From assembly GCA_041389495.1 (NCBI GenBank), contig JAWKRT010000002.1, positions 558,001 to 622,000 on the forward strand: 64,000 bases of DNA, in the 5' to 3' direction. Shown piece by piece: positions 48,778 through 57,984 of the stretch. The notes beneath the pieces were generated by a model, which had not been told where the DNA came from, did no database searches, and saw nothing but the letters and a program-made list of their open reading frames with translations. The DNA comes from Myxococcota bacterium. Lineage in GTDB: Bacteria; Myxococcota_A; UBA9160; UBA4427. Within the stretch, counting starts at the first letter, position 1; the number at the start of each line of letters is the position of its first letter. The translations under genes were made by a program, and so were the position numbers.

Positions 48778-50512
48778 GGGCGAACGCGCGCAGCGAGCGC
48801 GCCATCTCGAGGGCGAGCCGCGGCAGCGACACCTTGCCGGGCGGCGCGAGCTCGCCGCCGCGGTACAGCCGGAGCGCCTCGGCGCGCCGGATCTTCCCGC
48901 TCGAGGTGCGCGGCAGCGTGCCGGGCGCGAGCACGACGACGCGCCCCGCGACGAGCCCGCTCACCTCGAGCGCGCGCCGCCGCGCGGCGATCTCGATCCC
49001 GGTGTCGCCGTCGGGCGACGCGTCGTGCGCGCGCTCGACGAGCAGCCACAGCTCCTCGCCGCTCCCGTCGTCGGCGAGCGCGCCGACGGCCGCGCTGCAG
49101 CCCGCGCGCACGCCCGGCAGGTCGTCGAGCGCGCGCTCGATGTCCTGCGGCGCGTGGTTGCGGCCGCGCACGACGATCAGGTCCTTCGCCCGGCCGTGGA
49201 GGTGGAGCTCGCCGTTCCACAGGAAGCCGACGTCACCGGTGTCGAGCCAGCCGTCGCGCAGCGCGGCGGCGGTCGCTTCGGGCCGCCCGTCGTAGCCCTC
49301 CATGATCGACGGCCCGCGCACGCGCACGCGGCCGACCTCGCCCGCCGAGAGAGCGCGCCCCCGCTCGTCCGCGATCTCGATCGCGAAGCCGGGGAGCGGC
49401 GGGCCGAGCGAGACGATCGACGTCGCGCCCGCGGCCTCGCTCGCGACGGCGCGGCCGTCGCGCTGCAGCGCGCGCGCGTCGAAGCGGTGGACGGCGAAGC
49501 GGCGGTCGAGCGCGCTGAACGTCACCGCGAGCGTCGCTTCGGCGAGGCCGTAGACGGGAGTCAGCGCCTCCTCGCGGAGTCCGTAGGCGGCGAAGCGCTC
49601 GACGAATCGGTCGAGCACCGCCGGCGTGACGGGCTCGGCGCCGTTCATCGCGACGCGCCAGGACGAGAGGTCGACGCCCTCGAGCTCGTCGTCGCGCACG
49701 CGCTCCGCACACAGCGCGTAGGCGAAGTTCGGCGCGGGGCTGATCGTGGCGCGGTGGCGCGAGATCGCGCGCAGCCACAGCGCGGGGCGCGCGATGAAGT
49801 GCTCGGGCGGGATCAGCGCGAGGTCGCACCCGTGGAAGAGCGACGTGAAGATGCCGCCGACGAGCCCCATGTCGTGGTAGAGCGGCAGCCAGCTCGCGGC
49901 CGAGTGCACGAAGCCGTCGACTTCGGGATGGACGGTGCGCACGGCGTCGCCGATCGCCGCGACGTTGGCGAGGATCTGTCGGTGCGTGAGCGCGACGGGC
50001 TTCGGCGCCTGCGTCGTGCCGGACGAGAACTGGATGAAGCCGAGCGCGTCGGGGTCGAGCTCGCGCGCGAGCCCGCGGAAGGCGCGCAGGCTCGCGAGCC
50101 CCTCGCAGCCGAGCTCGGGACGTGCGCGCTCGATCGTGCGGCCGAGCACGCGCTGCGTGCGCGAATCCGCGAGCACGAGCCGCACGCGCGCCGCGTCGAG
50201 CATCGCGGCCGTGCGCTCGTGGTACTCGTCGAGGCGGCCGAGGCGCACGGGCGGGTAGAGCGGAACGGGCACGGCGCCGGCGAGCACGGCGCCGAAGAAG
50301 CCGTCGAAGAACTCGGGGCTCGTCGCCGCGACGATCGCCACGCGGTCGCCCGGCTCGACGCCGCGCGCGGCGAGGCCGGCCGCCGCCCGGCGCGCGCGCT
50401 CGGCGAGCTCCGCGTGCGAGAGCTTCGTCTCGCGCTCGCGCGCATCGACGAAGGTGATCGCGCCGCCGAGCCCGGCGGCCTCCTCGAGGCGGGAAGCCAG
50501 CGTCGCGGTCAT
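48764..50512 (-). CDS. fatty acyl-AMP ligase (FAAL)
   Basis: A 582-residue ANL enzyme that activates fatty acids to acyl-AMP and loads them onto an ACP rather than CoA. LGFIQFSSGTTQAPKPVALTH (phosphate loop) is near 158-177. SAASWLPLYHDMGLVGG at about 204-220 and the following ISPAPNFAYALC are strong FAAL features, as are RGRNHAPQDIE and the C-terminal TLPRTSSGKIRRAE with the catalytic Lys. Its start overlaps the ACP stop by 4 bp (ATGA), matching a FAAL-ACP partnership. The FAAL-specific insertion cannot be verified without alignment. It likely supplies the starter fatty acid for the type III PKS. Confidence 0.92.
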   Translation of the reverse strand: MTATLASRLEEAAGLGGAITFVDARERETKLSHAELAERARRAAAGLAARGVEPGDRVAIVAATSPEFFDGFFGAVLAGAVPVPLYPPVRLGRLDEYHERTAAMLDAARVRLVLADSRTQRVLGRTIERARPELGCEGLASLRAFRGLARELDPDALGFIQFSSGTTQAPKPVALTHRQILANVAAIGDAVRTVHPEVDGFVHSAASWLPLYHDMGLVGGIFTSLFHGCDLALIPPEHFIARPALWLRAISRHRATISPAPNFAYALCAERVRDDELEGVDLSSWRVAMNGAEPVTPAVLDRFVERFAAYGLREEALTPVYGLAEATLAVTFSALDRRFAVHRFDARALQRDGRAVASEAAGATSIVSLGPPLPGFAIEIADERGRALSAGEVGRVRVRGPSIMEGYDGRPEATAAALRDGWLDTGDVGFLWNGELHLHGRAKDLIVVRGRNHAPQDIERALDDLPGVRAGCSAAVGALADDGSGEELWLLVERAHDASPDGDTGIEIAARRRALEVSGLVAGRVVVLAPGTLPRTSSGKIRRAEALRLYRGGELAPPGKVSLPRLALEMARSLRAFARARA

Positions 50513-50772
50513 GGTCGTCCTCCTGCGCGGCGCGTGTCGTCGATCCACGCGACGAGCTCGCCCGCGGTCCGGATCTCGCGCTCGCCGTCGGGCTCGAGCT
50601 CGATCTCGAACAGGTTCTCGAGCTCGACGACGAGGTCGAGCTGCTGGATCGAGTCGAGCGCGAGGTCGGCGACGAGGTCCGTGTCGGCGTCGATCGCCGC
50701 CGTGCTCCCGAGCCGCTCGCGCGCGAGGCGGCGCAGCTCGGTCCACGTGTCGCGCTCCGTCGGCTGCGTCAT
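50509..50772 (-). CDS. acyl carrier protein
   Basis: An 87-residue acidic four-helix carrier protein. The phosphopantetheine attachment site is S41 in LALDSIQQLDLVVELEN, and the following EIELEPDGEREIRTAGELVA matches helix 3-4 of ACPs. It overlaps the ICMT-like gene at its start (ATGA, 50769-50772) and the FAAL gene at its stop. It is a stand-alone ACP dedicated to the operon, so it probably receives the fatty acyl group from the FAAL and presents it to the type III PKS or other enzymes. That transfer is inference; type III PKSs usually take acyl-CoA. Confidence 0.93.
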   Translation of the reverse strand: MTQPTERDTWTELRRLARERLGSTAAIDADTDLVADLALDSIQQLDLVVELENLFEIELEPDGEREIRTAGELVAWIDDTRRAGGRP

Positions 50773-51347
50773 CGCGCGCTCCGCGCCGGCACGAGGCGCG
50801 GCCGGTCGCCGAGCCGCGCGTCGCCGTCGCAGTGCTCGGCGAGCGCGCGCTCCTCGACCGCGATGCGCGTGCGGAGGAGCCACGCGTCGAGCAGCGTGAA
50901 GGCGATCGCCGTGCACCACGCGCCGTGGACGAGCGGGAGCGCGACGCCCTCGAGCGCGACGGCGGCGTAGTTCGGATGGCGCAGCCAGCGGTACGGGCCC
51001 GTCGTGACGACCGGCTCGCCCGGCACGACGATCACGCGCACGTTCCAGCGGTCGCCGAGCGAGGCGATCGCCCAGTAGCGCAGCGCCTGCGCGGCGAGCG
51101 CGAGCGCGAGCATGGGGAAGCCGACGCGCGGGTCGAAGCCGCGGTCGAGCAGGACGACCTCGAGCGCGCACGAAGCCAGGAAGCCCGCGTGCAGCGCGCG
51201 CATCGCGCCGAAGTGCCCGCGGCCGAGCTCGACGCCACCGCGCGCGAAGGCGCGCGCCGCGTTGCGCCGCGACAGCGCGAGCTCGACGAGCCGCTCGGCG
51301 CCGACGAGCGCGAGCAGGCCCAGGTAGGCGACCTGGCTCGTCACCAT
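50769..51347 (-). CDS. isoprenylcysteine carboxyl methyltransferase (ICMT)-family membrane methyltransferase
   Basis: A 192-residue protein with about four or five membrane helices. The C-terminal signature GPYRWLRHPNYAAVALEGVA is the ICMT/PEMT SAM-binding motif. RYWAIASLGDRWNVRVIVVP lies before it, and an EERALAEH motif after. Such enzymes in type III PKS operons (SrsB-like, and YpbQ beside BcsA) O-methylate the polyketide lipid. ATG 51347 overlaps the PKS stop by 7 bp; GTG 51344 is an alternative start. The next gene, ACP, overlaps by 4 bp. It is the first of two ICMT-related proteins in the operon. Confidence 0.9.
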   Translation of the reverse strand: MVTSQVAYLGLLALVGAERLVELALSRRNAARAFARGGVELGRGHFGAMRALHAGFLASCALEVVLLDRGFDPRVGFPMLALALAAQALRYWAIASLGDRWNVRVIVVPGEPVVTTGPYRWLRHPNYAAVALEGVALPLVHGAWCTAIAFTLLDAWLLRTRIAVEERALAEHCDGDARLGDRPRLVPARSAR

Positions 51348-52384
51348 CGCAGCAGCACGAGCTCGCTGCAGAAGCCCGGGCCCATCGCGAGCAGCAGGCC
51401 GTGCGTCCCCGGCGCGGGCGACTCCTCGAGCGCATCGGCCAGCACGAACAGCACGGAGGCGCTCGACAGGTTGCCGACCTCCGCGAGGTGCGCCCACGAC
51501 CGCGCGAGCGCGTCGGCCGGGAGCGAGAGCGACGTCTCGATCGCCTCGAGCACCTTCGGGCCGCCGGGGTGGCACACGAAGACGCCGACGTCCCCGAGCG
51601 CGAGGTCGTGCGCGGCGAGGAACTTCTCGACGTCGGGGCGGAGCCCGGCCGCGATCGCGGGCACGTCGGCCGACAGCACGACCTGGAAGCCGCCGTCGGT
51701 GACGTCCCAGCCCATCACGCGCTCGGTGTCGGGATAGAAGACGGACTGCGTGGCGACGATGCGCGGGCCCGCGGAGCCCGTCGCTGCTCCGCGGATCACG
51801 GCCGCCGCCGCGCCGTCGCCGAAGAGCCCGCTCGCGATCACGTTCGCCATCGACGCGTCGCCGCGCTGGAGCGTGAGGCTGCAGAGCTCGGTCGAGAGCA
51901 CGACGGCGGTCTGGTCGGGGAAGCCGCGGAGGGAGTCGGCGGCGCGCGCGATGCCGGCGGCGCCGCCGACGCAGCCGAGCCCGAAGATCGGCGTGCGCTT
52001 CACGTCGCTGCGCATCCCCATCCGGTTCACGAGCCGCGCGTCGATCGACGGCGCGGCGATGCCCGTGACCGAGAGCGCGAAGACGTGGTCGACGTCGCGC
52101 GGGCGCAGGCCGGCGCGCGCGAGCGCGTCGTCGACGGCGCGCTCGCCGAGCTCGACCGCGCAGCGGACGAACGCGGCGTTCGCGTCGCCGAAGCCGCGCA
52201 GCCGCTCGTACTCCTCGACCGGGAGCGCGAGGTGGCGGCCGCCGACGAGCGTGTTCCGCTGGATCTGCTCGAGGCGTCGCGGGTTGTGGAAGCGCCCCTT
52301 CCACAGGCGCGCGAGTGCGTCGAGCAGCTCGTCCTGGTCGTAGTAGTGGGCGGGCAGCGCGCGCCCGACGGCGGCGATCCTCAT
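51341..52384 (-). CDS. type III polyketide synthase (chalcone/stilbene synthase family)
   Basis: A 347-residue ketosynthase homodimer-type enzyme. The catalytic triad is C138 (FGLGCVGGA), H272 (VCHPGGPKV) and N305 (VGNLSSAS). GMRSDVKRTPIF and LFGDGAAAAVIRG are further family signatures, and the end MGPGFCSELVLLRW carries the usual GFGPG-like loop. It would extend a fatty acyl starter with malonyl-CoA to an alkylresorcinol or alkylpyrone. It lies in an operon with methyltransferases, an ACP, a FAAL and a flavoenzyme, which supports phenolic lipid synthesis. ATG 52384 overlaps the upstream stop (ATGA). Confidence 0.95.
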   Translation of the reverse strand: MRIAAVGRALPAHYYDQDELLDALARLWKGRFHNPRRLEQIQRNTLVGGRHLALPVEEYERLRGFGDANAAFVRCAVELGERAVDDALARAGLRPRDVDHVFALSVTGIAAPSIDARLVNRMGMRSDVKRTPIFGLGCVGGAAGIARAADSLRGFPDQTAVVLSTELCSLTLQRGDASMANVIASGLFGDGAAAAVIRGAATGSAGPRIVATQSVFYPDTERVMGWDVTDGGFQVVLSADVPAIAAGLRPDVEKFLAAHDLALGDVGVFVCHPGGPKVLEAIETSLSLPADALARSWAHLAEVGNLSSASVLFVLADALEESPAPGTHGLLLAMGPGFCSELVLLRW

Positions 52385-53142
52385 GCGACACCTCCCGCGC
52401 GCCGGGCGAGGCGCGGCAGCCAGTAGGGGACGAGGCGCTGGTAGGCGAGGTAGCGCTCGCGCTCGCGCGCGAGCAGGCGCCGCTCCTTGTGGAGCGGCCC
52501 GACGACACAGTACGCCGTCCAGAGCGTCGCGAGCAGGAGCCGGTCCGCGGTGACGATGGGCGCCGTCCAGAGCGTGCACGCGAAGGCGACGTAGACGGGC
52601 TGGCGCGTGAAGCGGAAGAGGCCGTGCGTGGGGAAGGGCGCGAAGCGCGGCCGGTGCCCGCGCGCCACCGCGCTCCAGCCGAGCCAGCCCGTCTGCACGC
52701 CGAGACCCGCGTCGAGCATCGCCTTGCCGAGCAGCAGCCAGCTCGCGCCGTACGCGACATCGCTCGCGACGCGCGCGGCCCCGGTCGCGCGCCAGACGGC
52801 CGCACCCGCCGGCGACCACAGCGCGAAGACGGCGCCGAGGTGGAGCGATGCGACGAGCGCGTAGGTCGTGCAGCGCAGGTCGGGCGAGCCGCCCGGCGAG
52901 ACGCGGTCGAGCGCGCGCTGTCCGCGCGGCGTCAGCAGGAGCGAGTGAACGACGGGGAACGAGAGTGCGAGCACGGAGTTCGCGAGCCACGCGGCGGAGC
53001 CGGTGAGCCGGCCGAGACCGAAGCGCATGCCTTCGTGCAGGCTCGCGATCATCCAGGCGATGGCGACTCCGAACGCGAGATGGCAGGCGAGACCGAGCGC
53101 GACCGCGCGGGCGCGATCGGCGGAAGAGACGCGGAGCGACAA
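52381..53142 (-). CDS. ICMT/NnrU-like integral membrane protein, first gene of the PKS operon
   Basis: A 253-residue protein with about five or six membrane helices. FPTHGLFRFTRQPVYVAFA is the ICMT-like SAM-binding signature (RHPxY becomes RQPVY), and EERYLAYQRLVPYWLP-type residues end it (here ERERYLAYQRLVPYWLPR). The N-terminal helices resemble NnrU. The TTG at 53142 is chosen because GGAGG lies 8 nt upstream and the first membrane helix starts soon after; a longer frame upstream has no support. It is probably a second methyltransferase or a related membrane enzyme acting on the polyketide. The role is less sure than for the other ICMT protein. Confidence 0.8.
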   Translation of the reverse strand: MSLRVSSADRARAVALGLACHLAFGVAIAWMIASLHEGMRFGLGRLTGSAAWLANSVLALSFPVVHSLLLTPRGQRALDRVSPGGSPDLRCTTYALVASLHLGAVFALWSPAGAAVWRATGAARVASDVAYGASWLLLGKAMLDAGLGVQTGWLGWSAVARGHRPRFAPFPTHGLFRFTRQPVYVAFACTLWTAPIVTADRLLLATLWTAYCVVGPLHKERRLLARERERYLAYQRLVPYWLPRLARRAGGVA

Positions 53143-53346
53143 GGACGAAGCCTCCAGGGGGGCGGGGCGACGACGGGGACGGTCGTCGCGAAACGGGTCG
53201 ACGCGTGAGCGCCGCGCCTGCAGACGATCGCGGACGCCCCGCGGTTCCGCGATGTATGGAACGCGGACGCGCTTCGCCAGCCCGACCGCCGGATCCTTCA
53301 CGGGTTCGTCATTCCGGGTGCGGCCTGCGGCCACGCGCGCGCCGCG

Positions 53347-53352
53347 TACCCT
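53347..53352 (+). promoter_or_regulatory. -10-like TACCCT with leaderless spacing before the pseudouridine synthase
   Basis: TACCCT ends 7 nt before GTG 53360. No ribosome-binding site is present, which fits a leaderless mRNA. Confidence 0.42.
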
Positions 53353-53359
53353 CCCGCCC

Positions 53360-54070
53360 GTGACGCTGATCGCGCTCTGGAAGCCGTACGGAGTCGTCTC
53401 GCGGTTCACCGCGCAGTCGGGCCATCCGGGTCTCGCGACGCTCGTGGACGCGCCCGACGTGTGGCCGATCGGGCGGCTCGACCGCGACAGCGAGGGCCTC
53501 CTCTTGTTAGGCGACGACGGCGCGCTCGCGCACGCGCTGACCGACCCGCGCCACGCGCACCCGCGCACCTACTGGGTGCAGGTGGAGGGCGAGCCCGGGA
53601 GCGAGGCGCTCGGCGCGCTCGCCCGCGGCGTCGTCGTGCAGGGGCGCCGCACGCGACCGGCGCGTGCGCGACCGCTGCGCGGCGAGCCCGCGCTGCCGGC
53701 GCGCGCCGTGCCCATCCGCGTGCGCGCGCGCATCCCGACGTCGTGGATCGAGCTCGAGCTCGTCGAGGGCCGCAACCGCCAGGTGCGCCGCATGACCGCC
53801 GCGGTCGGCCACGCGACGCTGCGCCTCGTGCGCGTCGCGATCGGGCCGCTGCGGCTGCTCGAGCTCGGCCTCTCGCCCGGCGCGTGGCGCGGGCTCTCCC
53901 CGAGCGAGGAGCGCGCGCTGCGCGCGTCCGCGCGCGCGGGGGCGGCGCGCGCGAAGAGCGAGCCGCCCCCGCGGCGCGCGCGCACGGAGACGCCGCCGCC
54001 CGACGCGCCGCGCACACCGCGCGCGCGTCGGGCGCGTCCGCGGCGCGCGCCGCGCGGGGGCGGACGTTAG
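53360..54070 (+). CDS. RluE-like 23S rRNA pseudouridine synthase with basic C-terminal tail
   Basis: A 236-residue enzyme of the RsuA/RluB/E/F family that isomerises a uridine in rRNA. It lacks an S4 domain, like RluE. IALWKPYGVVSRFTAQSGHP is the opening, the catalytic Asp is D41 in PIGRLDRDSEGLLLLGDDG, and SWIELELVEGRNRQVRRMTA follows. The last 45 residues are an Arg/Pro-rich low-complexity tail absent from E. coli RluE and may bind RNA. GTG 53360 is the start because the family begins there and a -10-like box sits 7 nt upstream. Its stop overlaps the convergent aminotransferase stop. Confidence 0.87.
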   Translation: MTLIALWKPYGVVSRFTAQSGHPGLATLVDAPDVWPIGRLDRDSEGLLLLGDDGALAHALTDPRHAHPRTYWVQVEGEPGSEALGALARGVVVQGRRTRPARARPLRGEPALPARAVPIRVRARIPTSWIELELVEGRNRQVRRMTAAVGHATLRLVRVAIGPLRLLELGLSPGAWRGLSPSEERALRASARAGAARAKSEPPPRRARTETPPPDAPRTPRARRARPRRAPRGGGR

Positions 54071-55401
54071 GCGACCGCCGGCCGCTCGGACGACGAACGG
54101 CCCGGGTCGGTGGCGAGCGCGCTCGCCCGGCGCGCGAGCGCGCCCGCGCCGCGTTCGATCGCGTCCGGAGGCGCGAGCAGCGACAGCACCACGTGCGCGC
54201 AGGCGTCGCCGCGTTCGTCGCTCGACGGCAAGTCGAACAGGAAGCCCGGGTGGACGCGCACGCCGTCGCGCTCGAGCAGCGCGATCGCGAGCGCCTCTTC
54301 GTCGATCGCGTCGCCGCCGGGCGCGCGCACGCGCACGATCGCGCTCCAGCCCGCGTCGGCGGCGAGCACCTCGAGCGCCGGGTGCGAGGCCGCGACGGCG
54401 CGAAGGCGCGCCTCGCTCTCGCGCACGCGCGCGCGGATCGGCGCCCGCAGCTCCTCGCCCCGGGCGAGCAGCGCGGGCAGCGCGTGCGCGACGACGGGCG
54501 ACACGGACAGGTAGGCGTCGGCGATGAACGCGAGCCGCTCGACCGCCTCGCGGCGCAGCACCTCGGGCCCGGCGGCGACGATCCACGAGACCTTCGCCTG
54601 CGGGAGCCCGAGCAGCTTCGAGGCGCCCGAGAGCGCGAAGCGCAGTGGGCCGTCCGCCGCCGCGTCGCCGCTCGCGCTCCTCGCCGCGAACGCCGACGGC
54701 GCGCGCGCGGCGTCGACCGGCGCGAGCGGGTACGCGGCGAACACCTCGTCGACGACGAGCGCGAGGCCACGCTCCTCGGCGATCGACGCGAGCGACGCGC
54801 GCTCGCCGTCCGTCGCGCGCGCGCCCGTCGGGCTGTGCGGATCGATCGCGACGATCGCGCGGCTGCGCGGCGAGAGATCGGCCGCGAGCGCGTCGAGGTC
54901 GATGCGCCACTCCGCACCGCGCGGGCCGCGCCGCGGGCGGAGCGGGTAGGCCCGCACCTCGAGCCCCTCGAGCTCGGCGAGGTGCGCGAAGAGCGGGTAG
55001 CCGGGCGTCGGCACGTGCACGACGTCGCCCGGGTCGGCGAGCAGGCGGAAGAGGTGCGCGTAGCCCTCGCTCGTTCCGGCGGTGAGCACGACGTCGTCGG
55101 CGGTCGGGCCGGCGTGGCCCGTGGCGGGCCCGGCCGCGCCGCCGCTCTGCGCGTGGTGCGCGGCGACGGCGGCCCGCGCCGCCGCGTCGCCGCACGCGTC
55201 GGGCGCGTAGCGGAGCAGCGCGTCGCCCGCGGCGAGCTCGCGCAGCACGTCGCGCAGCGCGAGGCCGGGCGCGTCGATGCCGCAGGCGGTCGGGTTCGCG
55301 TCGGCGAGGTCGAGGAGAGGGCGCCCCGCCGCCGCGTGCGCGGCGAGGCGCGCGGCGAGCGCGTTCGGAAGGAGGTCCCAGGCCGCGCGGCGGGCGAACA
55401 C
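54067..55401 (-). CDS. class I/II aminotransferase (PLP-dependent)
   Basis: A 444-residue fold-type I aminotransferase. TAGTSEGYAHLFRLLADPGD is the PLP-phosphate region. AIDPHSPTGARATDGERASL holds the substrate-site region (normally NPxNPTG, here DPHSPTG), LVVDEVFAAYPL carries the Asp of the pyridine pocket, and K262 in SGASKLLGLPQAK is the Schiff-base lysine. It resembles alanine/aspartate-type enzymes, but the altered Asn in DPHSPTG makes the substrate unsure. GTG 55401 is the only in-frame start near the conserved region, and a TATGCT box 8 nt upstream suggests a leaderless mRNA. Stop codons overlap with the rRNA-modifying enzyme gene. Confidence 0.86.
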   Translation of the reverse strand: MFARRAAWDLLPNALAARLAAHAAAGRPLLDLADANPTACGIDAPGLALRDVLRELAAGDALLRYAPDACGDAAARAAVAAHHAQSGGAAGPATGHAGPTADDVVLTAGTSEGYAHLFRLLADPGDVVHVPTPGYPLFAHLAELEGLEVRAYPLRPRRGPRGAEWRIDLDALAADLSPRSRAIVAIDPHSPTGARATDGERASLASIAEERGLALVVDEVFAAYPLAPVDAARAPSAFAARSASGDAAADGPLRFALSGASKLLGLPQAKVSWIVAAGPEVLRREAVERLAFIADAYLSVSPVVAHALPALLARGEELRAPIRARVRESEARLRAVAASHPALEVLAADAGWSAIVRVRAPGGDAIDEEALAIALLERDGVRVHPGFLFDLPSSDERGDACAHVVLSLLAPPDAIERGAGALARRASALATDPGRSSSERPAVA

Positions 55402-55409
55402 GGCGCGTG

Positions 55410-55415
55410 AGCATA
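55410..55415 (-). promoter_or_regulatory. -10-like TATGCT with leaderless spacing before the aminotransferase
   Basis: TATGCT ends 8 nt before GTG 55401 on the minus strand. No ribosome-binding site lies in between. Confidence 0.42.
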
Positions 55416-55457
55416 CGGCGCGGGCGCCCGCCGCACGAGGTCGCGGCGCCGCGTCGC

Positions 55458-56156
55458 CTAACGCTCTGCGAAGAGCATGCGGTGCACGATGCCGGCGAGC
55501 GCCGCGCCGACGATCGGTACCACCCAGAACATCCACAGCTGCGCGATCGCCCAGCCGCCGACGAAGAGCGCGGGGCCGGTGCTGCGCGCCGGGTTGACCG
55601 AGAGGTTCGTGACCGGGATCCCGATCAGGTGCACCAGGGTGAGGCACAGGCCGATCGCAATCGGCGCGAAGCCGGCCGGCGCGCGGCGATCGGTCGCGCC
55701 GAGGATCACCATCAGGAAGAAGAAGGTCAGGACGAGCTCCGCGGCCATCGCCGACGGCAGCGCGTAGCCGCCCGGCGAGTGGTCGCCGTAGCCGTTCGCC
55801 GCGAAGCCCGAGGCGACGAGGTCGAAGCCCTCCTGTCCGTTCGCGATGAAGGCGAGCGCGGCGGCCGCGGCGATGGCGCCGGCGACCTGCGCGATCACGT
55901 ACGGCGCGAGCTCGCCGGCCGGGAAGCGCCCGCCCGCGACGAGCCCGACCGAGACGGCCGGGTTCAGGTGGCAGCCCGAGACATGACCGATCGCGTAGGC
56001 CATCGTGAGGACGGTGAGGCCGAAGGCGAGGGCGACGCCGAGCAGGCCGATGCCGACCTCCGGGAACGCGGCGGCCAGCACCGCGCTGCCGCAGCCGCCG
56101 AACGTGAGCCAGAACGTTCCGAGGAACTCCGCACTCGCTCGAGATCCGATCGACAT
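55458..56156 (-). CDS. aqpZ: aquaporin Z-type water channel
   Basis: A 232-residue MIP-family protein with six membrane helices and two half-helices carrying NPA motifs (N65-P-A and N188-P-A). The selectivity filter residues match water-specific AqpZ: F45, H176, T183 and R191. The start EFLGTFWLTFGGCGSAVLAA is nearly identical in form to known AqpZ. ATG 56156 has GGAGGT 7 nt upstream. It stands alone between the aminotransferase and the divergent ABC-F gene. It should pass water but not glycerol. Confidence 0.95.
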   Translation of the reverse strand: MSIGSRASAEFLGTFWLTFGGCGSAVLAAAFPEVGIGLLGVALAFGLTVLTMAYAIGHVSGCHLNPAVSVGLVAGGRFPAGELAPYVIAQVAGAIAAAAALAFIANGQEGFDLVASGFAANGYGDHSPGGYALPSAMAAELVLTFFFLMVILGATDRRAPAGFAPIAIGLCLTLVHLIGIPVTNLSVNPARSTGPALFVGGWAIAQLWMFWVVPIVGAALAGIVHRMLFAER

Positions 56157-56325
56157 CGACCACCTCCAGGGCCCGGACGCGAGCCCGCGACACTCGCCGA
56201 CCTGCAATGCCGGCGCGCGCCGCGCGGAGACTGCGCTCGCGACCGGCGCGCCGTCGAGGCCGAATCGCGGGCAGGGGCGTCGCCGCGTCGCGTCGCGCTG
56301 CGCGACGCGGTACCAACCCGCCTCC

Positions 56326-57951
<1,626 letters not shown>

Positions 57952-57984
57952 GCGGGCCCGTCGGGTGCGCGCCGACCGCGGTGC

